A stretch of 64,000 nucleotides of DNA from Pseudotamlana agarivorans (GTDB lineage Bacteria; Bacteroidota; Bacteroidia; Flavobacteriales; Flavobacteriaceae), in contig NZ_JAHKPD010000007.1 in the NCBI RefSeq assembly GCF_018860245.1, positions 222,265 to 286,264 of the forward strand. The letters run 5' to 3'. The translations under genes and the position numbers were made by a program. Shown here piece after piece: positions 34,641-43,073 of this stretch. A model generated the notes under the pieces. It was given only the letters and a program-made list of their open reading frames with translations. It made no database searches and had not been told where the DNA came from. Position 1 is the stretch's first letter. Every line of letters starts with the position of its first letter.

Positions 34641-35014
34641 TGTATTTATTTTAAAAATTAAAGATGTAATGTGTAGATTAACTACACGTTAAGTCAATAA
34701 AAAATAAATACTATCAAATCTGGATTTCCTTCTCGGTAGTAGGCACAAAACCGTATTTATGCTGGATAGCATATATGGGAGACACGGAAGTTAGCTTTAA
34801 AATTCGGTCGCTTAATCTGTAAGCTGCTTTTGAATATGACTTCCTAATTTTCAAAAGCCCGAACATAGAAACACAGTTCAATTTGTTCAGCTAAATAGAC
34901 TGCAAATGAAAAACAAAAAAATGAATTACAAACTTTTTTTTAGTTTTTTTTTGAAAAAAAATTAGTTACTATTTTTTGGCTGCTAACAACTGACTTATAA
35001 TCTTTTAACTTGTC
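34641..35014. other. Intergenic region with several inverted repeats
   Basis: No gene. Hairpins: GTGTAG-ATTAA-CTACAC (34671-34687) in the arginine decarboxylase leader; TATGCT-GGAT-AGCATA (34758-34773); and a nested pair, GGAAGT (34786-34791) with ACTTCC (34839-34844) enclosing AGCTT (34793-34797) with AAGCT (34821-34825). The last three together could be a folded RNA of about 90 nt or a degraded repeat. The segment after 34900 is A/T-rich with a poly-T run. Confidence 0.4.
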
Positions 35015-35125
35015 TAGAATTTGGGCGTTCCCACATCCTTCGACTCCGCTCAGGACAGGTGGTCGGGCTATTCGTTACAATCTTTTTTTGAAAAGAAAAA
35101 AAGGATTTCCACTGCTATCCCTAAC
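35015..35125. repeat. Flavobacterial dispersed repeat element with a nested insertion
   Basis: The pieces TTTGGGCGTTCCC, GGTCGGGCTATTCGTTACAA and AAGGATTTCCACTGCTATCC follow each other in an order I remember from many flavobacterial genomes. Between the first two lies TCCTTCGACTCCGCTCAGGA, itself a common dispersed palindrome-forming repeat. An 81-codon frame runs through the element (35021-35266), but its composition is that of translated repeat, and I do not call it a gene. Confidence 0.5.
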
Positions 35126-35414
35126 GCTAATTTGGTTGTTGGTTGGTTGTTTCTAGTTGTTGGAACTTACTCTTGCGGAGCTATTACGCAGAGCTACACT
35201 GAGATTCCTCTCTATGGTGTTGTACAAAAAACTTTAACAATCAACAATTTAACGTCATACATCTAAAATTATAGGTTTAGACGACAACTGAATAAACACT
35301 ATAAAAAATGATAAATTCTAAACTAAAAACTTTAGTTTAGTATCATAAAAAGTTAACAACACAGTGTTTAATTAGAAAATTAATTACTAGAGTAAATCTC
35401 TACTTTAAATACAT

Positions 35415-35765
35415 ATGGAACCAATTACTTATTACTTTGACTCGATTGACAGGAATGCGATAACCGTGAAACAAAAAAAACCATTTTTCGATTGGGTGAG
35501 TTCTATGTTTCCTGATGAGGAGCCCATGACCAAAACCGAAGAAAACAGCATTTATCTGATACGCGAAATGGACACCAATAAAAAGGTGCTCAATTGGATA
35601 AAAAAAAATTTCGACACAATTTTCTCAAATGAACTAAATAATTGGTATATGGACGAATCAAAATGGCCACAAAAAAGGACGTTTAAAATGTTCTCTGAAT
35701 GGTTCGATATTGAAGTTACATCAATGCTTTTAGATCTTGAGGAGTACGAGGTAACAAAAGAATAA
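35415..35765 (+). CDS. Hypothetical protein, acidic, function unknown
   Basis: 116 residues with no signal peptide or membrane helix. It is rich in aromatic and acidic residues (FFDWVSSMFPDEE, KMFSEWFDIEVTSMLLDLEEYEV), which reads as a genuine folded helical protein. It lies alone in a repeat-rich accessory segment, with a toxin-antitoxin relic just downstream. Family not recognised. Start ATG 35415 is the first in frame. Confidence 0.6.
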   Translation: MEPITYYFDSIDRNAITVKQKKPFFDWVSSMFPDEEPMTKTEENSIYLIREMDTNKKVLNWIKKNFDTIFSNELNNWYMDESKWPQKRTFKMFSEWFDIEVTSMLLDLEEYEVTKE

Positions 35766-35817
35766 CATCACCCAAACCATATCGTTCATAAAACCCAACG
35801 ATGAATATTCTTGTTAG

Positions 35818-35931
35818 AACGAATTAGTTAACGACTTAATCAGGCAAGCACGAATGCAAAAAATTGAAATCGATTGGGTTCGTGCCAAATTAGAGCAAGC
35901 TGAAAAGAACAGTTTACGAGTGATACTCTAG
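35818..35931 (+). pseudogene. Remnant of a ParD-like antitoxin (C-terminal part)
   Basis: A 37-residue open segment reads NELVNDLIRQARMQKIEIDW and continues VRAKLEQAEKNS. This matches the remembered antitoxin pattern SEYxNDLIR...IExIRAxLxxgExSG. A TAG immediately precedes it, so the ribbon-helix-helix N-terminus is gone. No toxin gene follows in 35932-36160, which has no gene. Rated as a relic; the match is from memory. Confidence 0.4.
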
Positions 35932-36020
35932 CACAATCAAAGTCTTTGCTTAATAACAAAATATTAGCTAAGTATTGAAACTAACAATTAGGTCATCGAG
36001 CACCCCTATCGTCTCCTCTA

Positions 36021-36057
36021 GGAAACAGAAAAATGCTGAAACAATTTCCGCATGAGT
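36021..36057. repeat. Dispersed repeat, copy 1 (ATGCTGAAACAATTTCCGCATGA)
   Basis: Nearly identical to 36824-36862: both read AGGAAACA(G/A)AAAA then ATGCTGAAACAATTTCCGCATGA. Here only one arm is present. With copy 2 it brackets the small lipoprotein gene. Confidence 0.75.
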
Positions 36058-36163
36058 AAACAGAATCTGACTGTATTATAATTTTAACGTCTATTTTCGC
36101 TTCGATTACAGGAGAAATGGCTCTTTTCTACTATATTTTATATAACATGTTAGAGGCAGAATT

Positions 36164-36721
36164 TTAACTCATAGTTCCCCAAAATTCATTTATTAACACC
36201 CATTTGTTACCCGTTTTTTTAAATAATACCACACCGCTTCCGCCAATTCCATATAATTTACTGCCATATGAATACATAATTAATGCATATGGTTTTTTGA
36301 TGCAAAAAATTGGTTTGGAAAGTGTAAAAGTGATTTTTTTATTGGAATTTATATTATTATGAATTTCAGTGTTTTTTATTTTTTCATTTCCTTTTCTTGT
36401 TGGCTGAGAATTCCTTTTTATTTGTGAAACTAAATTGTGAAACTCAAATTCATTGAAAACATCATCAATTATGGAATCTTCAATTACGTTTCTTAGATCG
36501 CCAAATTCTGCATACTTGCCATTTTCAAAAACAATGTTCTCGTTTAATAAATTTAAAAGATTGTTATTCAATACATAATTCCTATCATACATAGCATCTT
36601 CTAAACCTTTTAGTTTAATAACTTTATTTCTGATAATATCATCATTTGAATTATTGCTTGTATGTTGAGATTTACAAGTAAAAAAAAGCAATATAAATAT
36701 GGAAATAATTGTTAATCGCAT
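36164..36721 (-). CDS. Hypothetical lipoprotein
   Basis: 185 residues. The signal MRLTIISIFILLFFTC has a lipobox cysteine at residue 16, so it is a predicted lipoprotein. The mature part ends with ALIMYSYGSKLYGIGGSGVV and WVLINEFWGTMS, a beta-rich pattern common in small flavobacterial envelope proteins. Function unknown. It is lower in GC than its neighbours and bracketed by two copies of a dispersed repeat, which suggests a separately acquired cassette. Confidence 0.65.
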   Translation of the reverse strand: MRLTIISIFILLFFTCKSQHTSNNSNDDIIRNKVIKLKGLEDAMYDRNYVLNNNLLNLLNENIVFENGKYAEFGDLRNVIEDSIIDDVFNEFEFHNLVSQIKRNSQPTRKGNEKIKNTEIHNNINSNKKITFTLSKPIFCIKKPYALIMYSYGSKLYGIGGSGVVLFKKTGNKWVLINEFWGTMS

Positions 36722-36823
36722 GATTTCCCTTTTGGTGTTAAAGAACCTTGGTTACTATTTGTTACCTCAGTAGCTATTGTATTTATTATTGTTGTACGGC
36801 CATTAATATTAGGAACAGCATTT

Positions 36824-36905
36824 ACAGGAAACAAAAAATGCTGAAACAATTTCCGCATGACTCACTTTTCTCGATCGCCATACCGAATTCATTTCAGCAT
36901 CTCTT
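36824..36905. repeat. Dispersed hairpin repeat, copy 2
   Basis: The left arm ATGCTGAAACAATTTC (from 36838) and the right arm GAATTCATTTCAGCATCTC (36885-36903) are imperfect inverted repeats. This is the widespread GTCATGCTGAA...TTCAGCATCTC type. It lies just downstream of the rluB stop. Confidence 0.65.
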
Positions 36906-36927
36906 TAACTATAATATCTATGCACTA

Positions 36928-37785
36928 TTAAAGCATTTTAAGCGTATTAAGCTCTTGCTCAGTCAGGTGTTTCCAACTACCGCGTGGAATATCTTTTTTA
37001 GTAAGATGTCCAATAGCTACACAGTCTAAGCTGATAATTTCATATTTAAAATAATCAAAAATAGTACGGATAATGGTGTTACCGGTATTCTTGATTTTTA
37101 ATCCGATTTCTTTTTTAGAAGCCCCATCGATATAACTAATCTCTTCAACTTCTATCAATTTACCTTCCGACTTAAATCCTTCTTGAATCTTTTTTAAATC
37201 TTCAAGTTTTAAATTTTTGTCTAATTCCACTTGAAATAAACGCGGTACACCATGTTTAGAATTCGTGAATTTCGCTGTAACAGCATCGTCGTTAGTAAAC
37301 AATAATAAACCTTTAGAGTTCCTTCCTAAACGCCCTATGGGCTTTATTCTAGAACTTGTAGCATTGGCCACTAAATCCATAACGGTTCTTCCTTTACCTT
37401 CACTCGTTGTTGTGGCAAAACCCTTTGGCTTATTAAGTAAAACGTAAGCTTTTTTCTCTGGATTAATTCGTGCACCGTCATAACGCACCTCATCTCCAGG
37501 CTTTACCTTATACCCCATTTCAACAATCACTTTTCCATTTACAGAAACGAGACCTGTAGCAATATGTACATCGGCTTCACGACGTGAACACATACCTGAA
37601 TTGGCAACATATTTATTTAACCTAATTTCATCAGGATTTCCCGCTTTTTTAGGCGCTGGATTTTTAGGCTCTGTATTTGATTTTCTAATAGGTGCATTTC
37701 CTCTTGCATAACTTGTAGAACGGGTGTTTCCACTTCCGCGTCCCGATGGCTTTCCTTTTCCTTTACTCCCTTGATGTCTGTTCAT
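36928..37785 (-). CDS. rluB: 23S rRNA pseudouridine synthase, RluB/RsuA family
   Basis: 285 residues. Residues 1-50 are a basic, disordered GNTRS/KGKPSGRG-type tail common in Bacteroidota. Residues about 55-100 are an S4 RNA-binding domain (RLNKYVANSGMCSRREAD). The catalytic domain contains KPIGRLGRNSKGLLLFTND, with R-L-G-x-x-(S/T)-x-G-L-L; the usual catalytic Asp position in GRLD reads GRLGRNS here, as in many Bacteroidota members. It modifies uridine in 23S rRNA. A promoter box (TATCTTTG) lies 17-24 nt upstream of the ATG. Confidence 0.88.
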   Translation of the reverse strand: MNRHQGSKGKGKPSGRGSGNTRSTSYARGNAPIRKSNTEPKNPAPKKAGNPDEIRLNKYVANSGMCSRREADVHIATGLVSVNGKVIVEMGYKVKPGDEVRYDGARINPEKKAYVLLNKPKGFATTTSEGKGRTVMDLVANATSSRIKPIGRLGRNSKGLLLFTNDDAVTAKFTNSKHGVPRLFQVELDKNLKLEDLKKIQEGFKSEGKLIEVEEISYIDGASKKEIGLKIKNTGNTIIRTIFDYFKYEIISLDCVAIGHLTKKDIPRGSWKHLTEQELNTLKML

Positions 37786-37801
37786 GACTTAATATTTTAT
37801 G

Positions 37802-37809
37802 CAAAGATA
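37802..37809 (-). promoter_or_regulatory. Candidate promoter -7 box for rluB
   Basis: CAAAGATA on the plus strand reads TATCTTTG on the minus strand, the commonest TAnnTTTG form in Flavobacteria. It predicts a leader of about 10 nt. Confidence 0.5.
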
Positions 37810-37995
37810 TACTTAAAATTATGACTTCTTATTTAAGATAGATATTTTGTGCTTTTATTACTACTAATGTTAAAATCGAGTGATACCAATTGCTGCCCAA
37901 AACGAATTTAATAAAACGCCCTTTCCCCTTCTTATTATTTAAAAAAAATAATACTCAAAGCTATAATTGGCTTCAGCAGAAAAGCATCTAAACAA

Positions 37996-38026
37996 AAATC
38001 TCAGTAGTTTTTACCCACTGAGATTT
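37996..38026 (-). terminator. Rho-independent terminator after the coiled-coil gene
   Basis: On the minus strand AAATCTCAGT pairs with ACTGAGATTT (10 of 10) around an 11-nt loop and is followed by TTTTTGTTT. It lies 51 bp after the stop of the gene ending at 38078. The gap 37786-37995 beyond it holds nothing else I can name. Confidence 0.75.
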
Positions 38027-38077
38027 ATCAACTATATTATAATATGCCTTTAATACACCTCAAAGACATGCCCATAC

Positions 38078-38365
38078 CTATTTTTTGAATATTGAAAATA
38101 AATTTGAAAAACCTTCTTTAAAAGATTCAGATGCGGCGTTAAAGGATTCTTTCACATCTTCCCACTCCTCTTCTGCGGCGTCTTCTAATTTGTCATACTT
38201 AAGCTCAAGTTTACCTTTTTGCACTTTCAAATTAGCCAACTCTTCGTCATATTTCTCACTAAGCTCGGCCTTTAGCTTGTCACTTTTAATTTCAATTTCA
38301 TCAATTTTGGCAGCAATCTCGTCGATGCTTTCTTTAGCTTTTGCTTTAAATTCCTGTTTATTCAT
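38078..38365 (-). CDS. Small coiled-coil protein, possibly stress related
   Basis: 95 residues, almost all Lys, Glu, Ala, Asp and Leu, with heptad-like spacing over residues 5-65 (EIKSDKLKAELSEKYDEELANL), ending in FKEGFSNLFSIFKK. It resembles the sll1863-type stress proteins in composition, but I cannot confirm homology. It has its own terminator. Confidence 0.65.
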   Translation of the reverse strand: MNKQEFKAKAKESIDEIAAKIDEIEIKSDKLKAELSEKYDEELANLKVQKGKLELKYDKLEDAAEEEWEDVKESFNAASESFKEGFSNLFSIFKK

Positions 38366-38705
38366 AATCTTATTTTATATATATTATGCCTACTCTTTTA
38401 AGGATTTTTGGCATACTCCAATGCTATTTAATCTTATTTCATATGCACTTACCATATTGATTTTTGGTGAACCTACAATAATTAAAAACTTCACAAACAA
38501 ATACAACAGAACACTTTACAACCTAAAGATAAGATTATTCTTATTGGATTCTAAGGATTTATAATGATTTTTGAAATACTAAGTACACCTCAATATTTAT
38601 AATTAGTCGCTAACAATAAATGCTTCAAGCATTATAAAATCCCATGACCAAGTAAAAAAATATATTGGACGCCAATTCTGTTAATAAGGAAAGATGAATT
38701 TTATT
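38366..38705. other. 340-bp intergenic region without a visible gene
   Basis: AT-rich. An ORF-length plus-strand frame crossing 38085-38564 is only the complement of the coiled-coil gene. The one structure is AATGC-TTCAA-GCATT (38619-38633), too weak to call a terminator. Confidence 0.5.
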
Positions 38706-39608
38706 TTAAATTCGATTCAAAATAACCTGTACATCGATAAGTAGAATACTAAAAACACCAGCAAGAATAATAAACTTCAAAATATTATGCAGTATTAAAT
38801 AGTGCAGTTTCGCCTTCGATTTCCAAAGTAATATTAAAAACAAAAACAGCAGAAAAGTACTTAAATAAAAGAATAAGTTCATGTGGCCTACATCATACTT
38901 AAAAAGCAAAAAATATTCTGGCACCAAAGTTAAAGTCGCTAAAACGGTTAACATCACTTTCGATACTTTTTCACCATAAGCAACAGGAATAGTCACATAG
39001 TTTTGAGCAATATCGCCTTTAATATTTTCAAGATCTTTGGTTAATTCCCGCATAGCAATCATTAAAAATAAAAAAATGGCATGAACAAAAATGACTGTTT
39101 CATAGTTTTTATAGTACATAAAAATGGCAAAAAACGGTGTAATCATGAGTACCGCAGACGTTAAATTACCTATAAACGGCATTTTTTTCAACTTGTGAGA
39201 ATACAACCAAATACCAAAAATGTAAATAGAAAAAAATAATACAGCCTTAAACGAAACATAGCTCGCCATAATCGCTGCTATAAAATTAAGCACAAAATAA
39301 AAGGAGAGCTTCGTATTCTGACTTACCAGTTTATCTAATCTTGATTTTATTGGTCGATTGATTAAATCTTTTTCTGAATCGTAGAAATTATTGATAATAT
39401 ACCCACCAGCAATGGTTGCGGCAGAGGCTAAAACCAACATTAATAAATTGAGGTCTGACACCACGGCTTTTAAAGGCTTATCGTGCGCTAAAATGTATAT
39501 CGCCGTCAAATACTGAGCGATCATAACAATTAAAATATTATAACCACGAACTACAGAAAACATACTAAAAAACTTAAGTAGAATGTGCTTCTGTCTTCGG
39601 TTTAACAT
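38706..39608 (-). CDS. UbiA-family prenyltransferase (geranylgeranylglycerol-phosphate geranylgeranyltransferase-like)
   Basis: 300 residues with about 8-9 membrane helices. Prenyl-diphosphate-binding acidic motifs are present: NNFYDSEKDLINRPIK (NxxxDxxxD) and ELTKDLENIKGD. The enzyme transfers a prenyl chain to an acceptor in the membrane; the family in Bacteroidota is commonly annotated as the GGGP transferase. It follows mevalonate kinase by 51 bp on the same strand, which fits isoprenoid supply. Menaquinone- or heme-type substrates are less likely but not excluded. Confidence 0.85.
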   Translation of the reverse strand: MLNRRQKHILLKFFSMFSVVRGYNILIVMIAQYLTAIYILAHDKPLKAVVSDLNLLMLVLASAATIAGGYIINNFYDSEKDLINRPIKSRLDKLVSQNTKLSFYFVLNFIAAIMASYVSFKAVLFFSIYIFGIWLYSHKLKKMPFIGNLTSAVLMITPFFAIFMYYKNYETVIFVHAIFLFLMIAMRELTKDLENIKGDIAQNYVTIPVAYGEKVSKVMLTVLATLTLVPEYFLLFKYDVGHMNLFFYLSTFLLFLFLILLWKSKAKLHYLILHNILKFIILAGVFSILLIDVQVILNRI

Positions 39609-39659
39609 AAAAAATCTTTTGAATGAGACCCTTCTGCTGGGTTAAGGGTTGGAGCGCTA

Positions 39660-40589
39660 TTAGAAGTTATAAACGACTTCCAGTTTATAATCACTAAGCG
39701 ATTTTTGCGCTTTTTCGATATCCTCTGTAAAACCAAGAATATAGCCACCACCACCAGAACCGCAAAGTTTTAAGTAGTAATCGTTTGTATTAATACCGTT
39801 TTCCCAAAGTTCATGAAACTGCTGAGGAATCATTGGTTTAAAATGACTTAAAACAACCTTAGAAAGCTGCTTTGTATTCTTAAATAATGACTTTACATTT
39901 CCTTTTAAGAAATCGTCCACACAAGCATCGGTGTGTTTTATAAATTGTGTTTTAAGCATGTTACGAAAACCTTCTTGCTTCATGTTTTCCATAAACAAGC
40001 TCACCATTGGTGCGGTTTCTCCAATAATGCCGCTATCAATTAAAAACACGGCGCCTTTCCCTTCACTTTGTTGGGCAGGAATACCTGTAGCTTCAATATT
40101 ATCTTTGGAATTTATTAAAATTGGAATGCTCAAATAACTATTTAAAGGGTCTAAGCCAGAAGATTTTCCGTGAAAAAAAGATTCCATAGTCGAAAAAATC
40201 GATTTCAATTTTAATAACTTCTCTCTGGTTAAATTTTCTAGAACTGTAATTTTATCAAAAGCATATTGATCGTAAATAGCTGCAACTAACGCACCGCTAC
40301 TACCAACACCATAACCCTGTGGTATTGATGAATCAAAATACATACCTGAATTCACATCTTTTAAAAGCAATTCGCTATCAAAACGCACCAAGTCCTTATC
40401 GATATTCTGAATGTATTCAGCAAAACGCTTCAAACTGGCGTTTGATTCTATAGCAGCTTCAGAAGGGTTTTCAGACTTCTTTAAAGCACCGTTATAAAAA
40501 TTATAGGGAATAGATAGGCCTTTAGAATCTTTGATGATTCCGTACTCGCCAAAAAGTAGAATTTTAGAATAAAATAAAGGTCCTTTCAT
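39660..40589 (-). CDS. Mevalonate kinase-like GHMP kinase
   Basis: 309 residues. The N-terminus KILLFGEYGIIKDSKGLSIPY is the GHMP/mevalonate kinase start. The glycine-rich ATP loop is PQGYGVGSSGALVAAIY, and the C-terminal motif is KLCGSGGGGYILGF. It phosphorylates mevalonate; mevalonate is used by marine Flavobacteria in place of the MEP pathway. It lies with diphosphomevalonate decarboxylase about 700 bp upstream, and a four-helix-bundle gene sits between. Confidence 0.87.
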   Translation of the reverse strand: MKGPLFYSKILLFGEYGIIKDSKGLSIPYNFYNGALKKSENPSEAAIESNASLKRFAEYIQNIDKDLVRFDSELLLKDVNSGMYFDSSIPQGYGVGSSGALVAAIYDQYAFDKITVLENLTREKLLKLKSIFSTMESFFHGKSSGLDPLNSYLSIPILINSKDNIEATGIPAQQSEGKGAVFLIDSGIIGETAPMVSLFMENMKQEGFRNMLKTQFIKHTDACVDDFLKGNVKSLFKNTKQLSKVVLSHFKPMIPQQFHELWENGINTNDYYLKLCGSGGGGYILGFTEDIEKAQKSLSDYKLEVVYNF

Positions 40590-40684
40590 ATGTTCAATTA
40601 ATAATTAATAATGAAAAATTAATAATTATTTCTGACTCAATGTCTAAAAAAACCTCTATAAAGGCTTCAACACCAAATGCGCAG

Positions 40685-40692
40685 CAAAGATA
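40685..40692 (-). promoter_or_regulatory. Candidate promoter -7 box for mevalonate kinase/prenyltransferase
   Basis: CAAAGATA reads TATCTTTG on the minus strand. It predicts a leader of about 90 nt and would make the kinase and prenyltransferase independent of the four-helix-bundle gene upstream. Confidence 0.5.
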
Positions 40693-40754
40693 GTTAGAAA
40701 TTTTTAAACAGGTTATACTTTGTAGAGCCTCATCTACGAGTGGTTGCTTAAAAT

Positions 40755-41330
40755 GAATAATGTAAAGTTAATAATGAATAATTAAAAGTGAAAAACGGTC
40801 AACTCTAATTAGGGAAGTTCAAATTGATAATTGTAATATTCATTTCTATTTATTACTGCTTAGCTGATTTGACAATACTTACTAATAACCGTAATAGTTC
40901 AGTAGACTTCGATTTAAATACTTTAAATTCTTCCTCATTAATAAATTTAGTTTCATGAAGTAAATCTAACCAATAGTCTGTTTCATTAGCTTCTTTTAAG
41001 CTTATTGACATTTTACTAATAAAATCGGGTTTACTTTGAGCAAATTCGGCTTCCCTTACATTCGCTCCAATAGATGTTCCTGATTTTAATAATTGTCTTG
41101 ACATAACATACTCTTTTTTATTATATGCCAAGTTTTTATATAACCCTACAATATCTACTGCAAAATTAAAACTCTTGTTTTTAATAATATTTTGTTTCAT
41201 CACAACCAGAACTAAAAGTAGCTATAAACCTACAATTTTAATTCTTCATTATCAACAAGAATTTTTAACTTTTAATTATTAACTATTCATTATTAACTTT
41301 TAATTATAAACTTTTCATTATTAACTGAGC
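40755..41330. repeat. AT-rich inverted flanks around the four-helix-bundle gene
   Basis: The left flank reads AGTTAATAATGAATAATTAAAAG (40764-40786). The right flank repeats its complement several times (CTTTTAATTATTAAC, ATTCATTATTAACTTTTAATTA; about 41267-41322). The right flank runs into the last codons of mvaD. The arrangement looks like a boundary of a small mobile cassette, though simple A/T composition makes precise arms hard to define. Confidence 0.55.
40853..41203 (-). CDS. Four-helix-bundle protein (23S rRNA intervening-sequence family)
   Basis: 116 residues, all helical: FNFAVDIVGLYKNLAYNKKE, SRQLLKSGTSIGANVREAE and SISLKEANETDYWLDLL are signature segments of the S23 ribosomal/IVP family. 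These proteins are encoded in rRNA intervening sequences or as solitary genes, are related to the DGR accessory protein Avd, and have no clear function. Here it interrupts a mevalonate-pathway gene row with AT-rich inverted flanks, as if inserted. Confidence 0.88.
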   Translation of the reverse strand: MMKQNIIKNKSFNFAVDIVGLYKNLAYNKKEYVMSRQLLKSGTSIGANVREAEFAQSKPDFISKMSISLKEANETDYWLDLLHETKFINEEEFKVFKSKSTELLRLLVSIVKSAKQ

Positions 41331-42428
41331 CCCAAACCCAATACTATCATTAATAAACTGTCCGTTTTGACAATAACCAGCCAATTCGTTTTCAATAAAC
41401 GCTATCACAGCGGCAGCTTCCTGTTCAGGATATAGAACATGTACGTTCGCTCCAGCGTCTAGGGTAAAACACACTTTAGAACCTGTTTCTGCTCTAAATG
41501 CCCATATTTTATTGATAATTTGAAGTGTATTCGGTTTCATTAAAATAAAATATGGCATGCTGGTCATCATCATAGCATGTAGCGTTAAAGCTTCACTTTC
41601 AACCAGGGCAATAAATTTATCAAGGTCGCCCTGTTGTAAAATTTCAGCAATGACTCCTAAGTTTTCATGCGCTTGCTTAAAACGTTCTTGTGCAAAAGGA
41701 TGGCCATGCATCAGGTTATGCCCAACGGTGCTGCTTACTTGTTTTTCACCTTTATCAACCAACAAAATGGTATCCTGATAGTTCTTAAAAACATCATGCA
41801 CTTGATGTGGAAATTTAACTCCGAACAAATCTGAACTTCCTAATATATCTTGATGTTTACCCCAAACCACCAAATCACCCTCTAAGCTTCTACAAGCACT
41901 TCCAGAACCTAAACGTGCTAAAAAGGATGCTTTTTGAATAAAATAAGGGTCGTTTTCTTGAGATTTCTCGACGGCGTTCGAAATGACAGGACCATTTAAC
42001 AATTCCTTTTCAACACTCATTAAACACAAAGCCAGGGCACTCATTCCGGAAGCTGAAGAGGCAATGCCTGAACTATGCGGAAAGGTATTTGAGGTTTCAA
42101 TTTTAAAATGATAATCCTTTAAAAAAGGCAAATAGACTTCAACGCGATTAAAAAAGGTCTCGATTTTCGATTTAAAACCATCTTTCTTCTCACCATCTAA
42201 AAACACATCAAACGAAAACGATTCATTATCCGATTTCCTAGTAAAACTTAAAGAGGTGGTTGTTTTACAATTATTAAGCGTGAAACTTATTGAAGGGTTC
42301 TCTGGAATTTGATCTTTCTTCTTTCCCCAATATTTCACTAAAGCAATGTTACTTGGTGACGACCAGGTGAAACTGCCGTTTTCAATAGAATTAGAATAAG
42401 TTTTAGGGATAAAATTGTTTTCTGTCAT
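41304..42428 (-). CDS. mvaD: Diphosphomevalonate decarboxylase
   Basis: 374 residues. GHMP-fold motifs: WSSPSNIALVKYWGKK at the N-terminus, the substrate/ATP loop TFPHSSGIASSASGMSAL, and LDAGANVHVLY near the C-terminus, all characteristic of mevalonate diphosphate decarboxylase. It makes isopentenyl diphosphate. The last codons (LIMKSL-stop) lie inside an AT-rich repeat tract, so the true C-terminus may have been replaced by repeat sequence. A promoter box lies 59-66 nt before the ATG. Confidence 0.93.
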   Translation of the reverse strand: MTENNFIPKTYSNSIENGSFTWSSPSNIALVKYWGKKKDQIPENPSISFTLNNCKTTTSLSFTRKSDNESFSFDVFLDGEKKDGFKSKIETFFNRVEVYLPFLKDYHFKIETSNTFPHSSGIASSASGMSALALCLMSVEKELLNGPVISNAVEKSQENDPYFIQKASFLARLGSGSACRSLEGDLVVWGKHQDILGSSDLFGVKFPHQVHDVFKNYQDTILLVDKGEKQVSSTVGHNLMHGHPFAQERFKQAHENLGVIAEILQQGDLDKFIALVESEALTLHAMMMTSMPYFILMKPNTLQIINKIWAFRAETGSKVCFTLDAGANVHVLYPEQEAAAVIAFIENELAGYCQNGQFINDSIGFGAQLIMKSL

Positions 42429-42486
42429 GTTACGTTGTTCGGAAAAACCTGCTTTTACAGATTTAGAATTGAATAATTTTATTTGG

Positions 42487-42494
42487 CAAAAATA
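42487..42494 (-). promoter_or_regulatory. Candidate promoter -7 box for mvaD
   Basis: CAAAAATA reads TATTTTTG on the minus strand and fits TAnnTTTG. It predicts a leader of about 52 nt. Confidence 0.4.
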
Positions 42495-42515
42495 GGAAAT
42501 ATATAGGGTATTTTT

Positions 42516-43052
42516 TTACAACTGCTTAGACATTCCTAAAAGCTTAACCATGGTTTTATAGTTTCGAGTTGTTGCCGTAATTTTCAACTTACGTTCGAAG
42601 AAATTATTATTACACTTTGCTTTACCATAACCTACGGCGCTGTGAAAATAAATGCAATCATTGGTGATGAAAAAAGTTTCATTAGGGACGTTTATTTGAG
42701 AAACTTCCTCTAGTAATGCTAATTCTGGTGCTTCAAAAAGCAACATGAAATAGCTGTTTTCTTTTTTATCCTGAGGAAATGGACACCCATTAAAAAAATC
42801 TTGTAAAAGCTGTGGTGTTTTTACCAATACAGGAATTTCAAATGTGAAATGATTTTTAATCGCCTGGTGAATCTTTTTTTCTAAAACTTCAAGATTTCCT
42901 TCGGAAGACTGAAAGACCATATTACCACTTTGAATATAAGTTTGAACGTTTTCCAACCCTGTTGAAGTTAGTACTTCACGAAGCGTTGCCATAGGAATCT
43001 TGTTTTTCCCGCTCACATTAATGCCCCGTAAGAAAGCTATGTAGGTATTCAT
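42516..43052 (-). CDS. DUF1697 family protein
   Basis: 178 residues, the standard length. It begins TYIAFLRGINVSGKNKIPM, followed by NVQTYIQSGNMVFQS, the unmistakable DUF1697 signature. Function unknown; small cytosolic alpha/beta protein. It stands between mvaD and a 55-codon gene on the same strand. Confidence 0.92.
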   Translation of the reverse strand: MNTYIAFLRGINVSGKNKIPMATLREVLTSTGLENVQTYIQSGNMVFQSSEGNLEVLEKKIHQAIKNHFTFEIPVLVKTPQLLQDFFNGCPFPQDKKENSYFMLLFEAPELALLEEVSQINVPNETFFITNDCIYFHSAVGYGKAKCNNNFFERKLKITATTRNYKTMVKLLGMSKQL

Positions 43053-43073
43053 TTAGAAGTTTTGTTTTAAAAA

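Noticed and set aside
35021..35266. 81-codon frame starting within the dispersed repeat
   Set aside because: Its N-terminal third is translated repeat DNA and nothing beyond it looks like a protein domain.
36748..37029. 93-codon plus-strand frame
   Set aside because: It covers a dispersed hairpin repeat and the reverse complement of the rluB end.
38085..38564. 159-codon plus-strand frame, Ser/Leu-rich
   Set aside because: It is the complement of the coiled-coil gene plus intergenic DNA. The coiled-coil reading has heptads and its own terminator.
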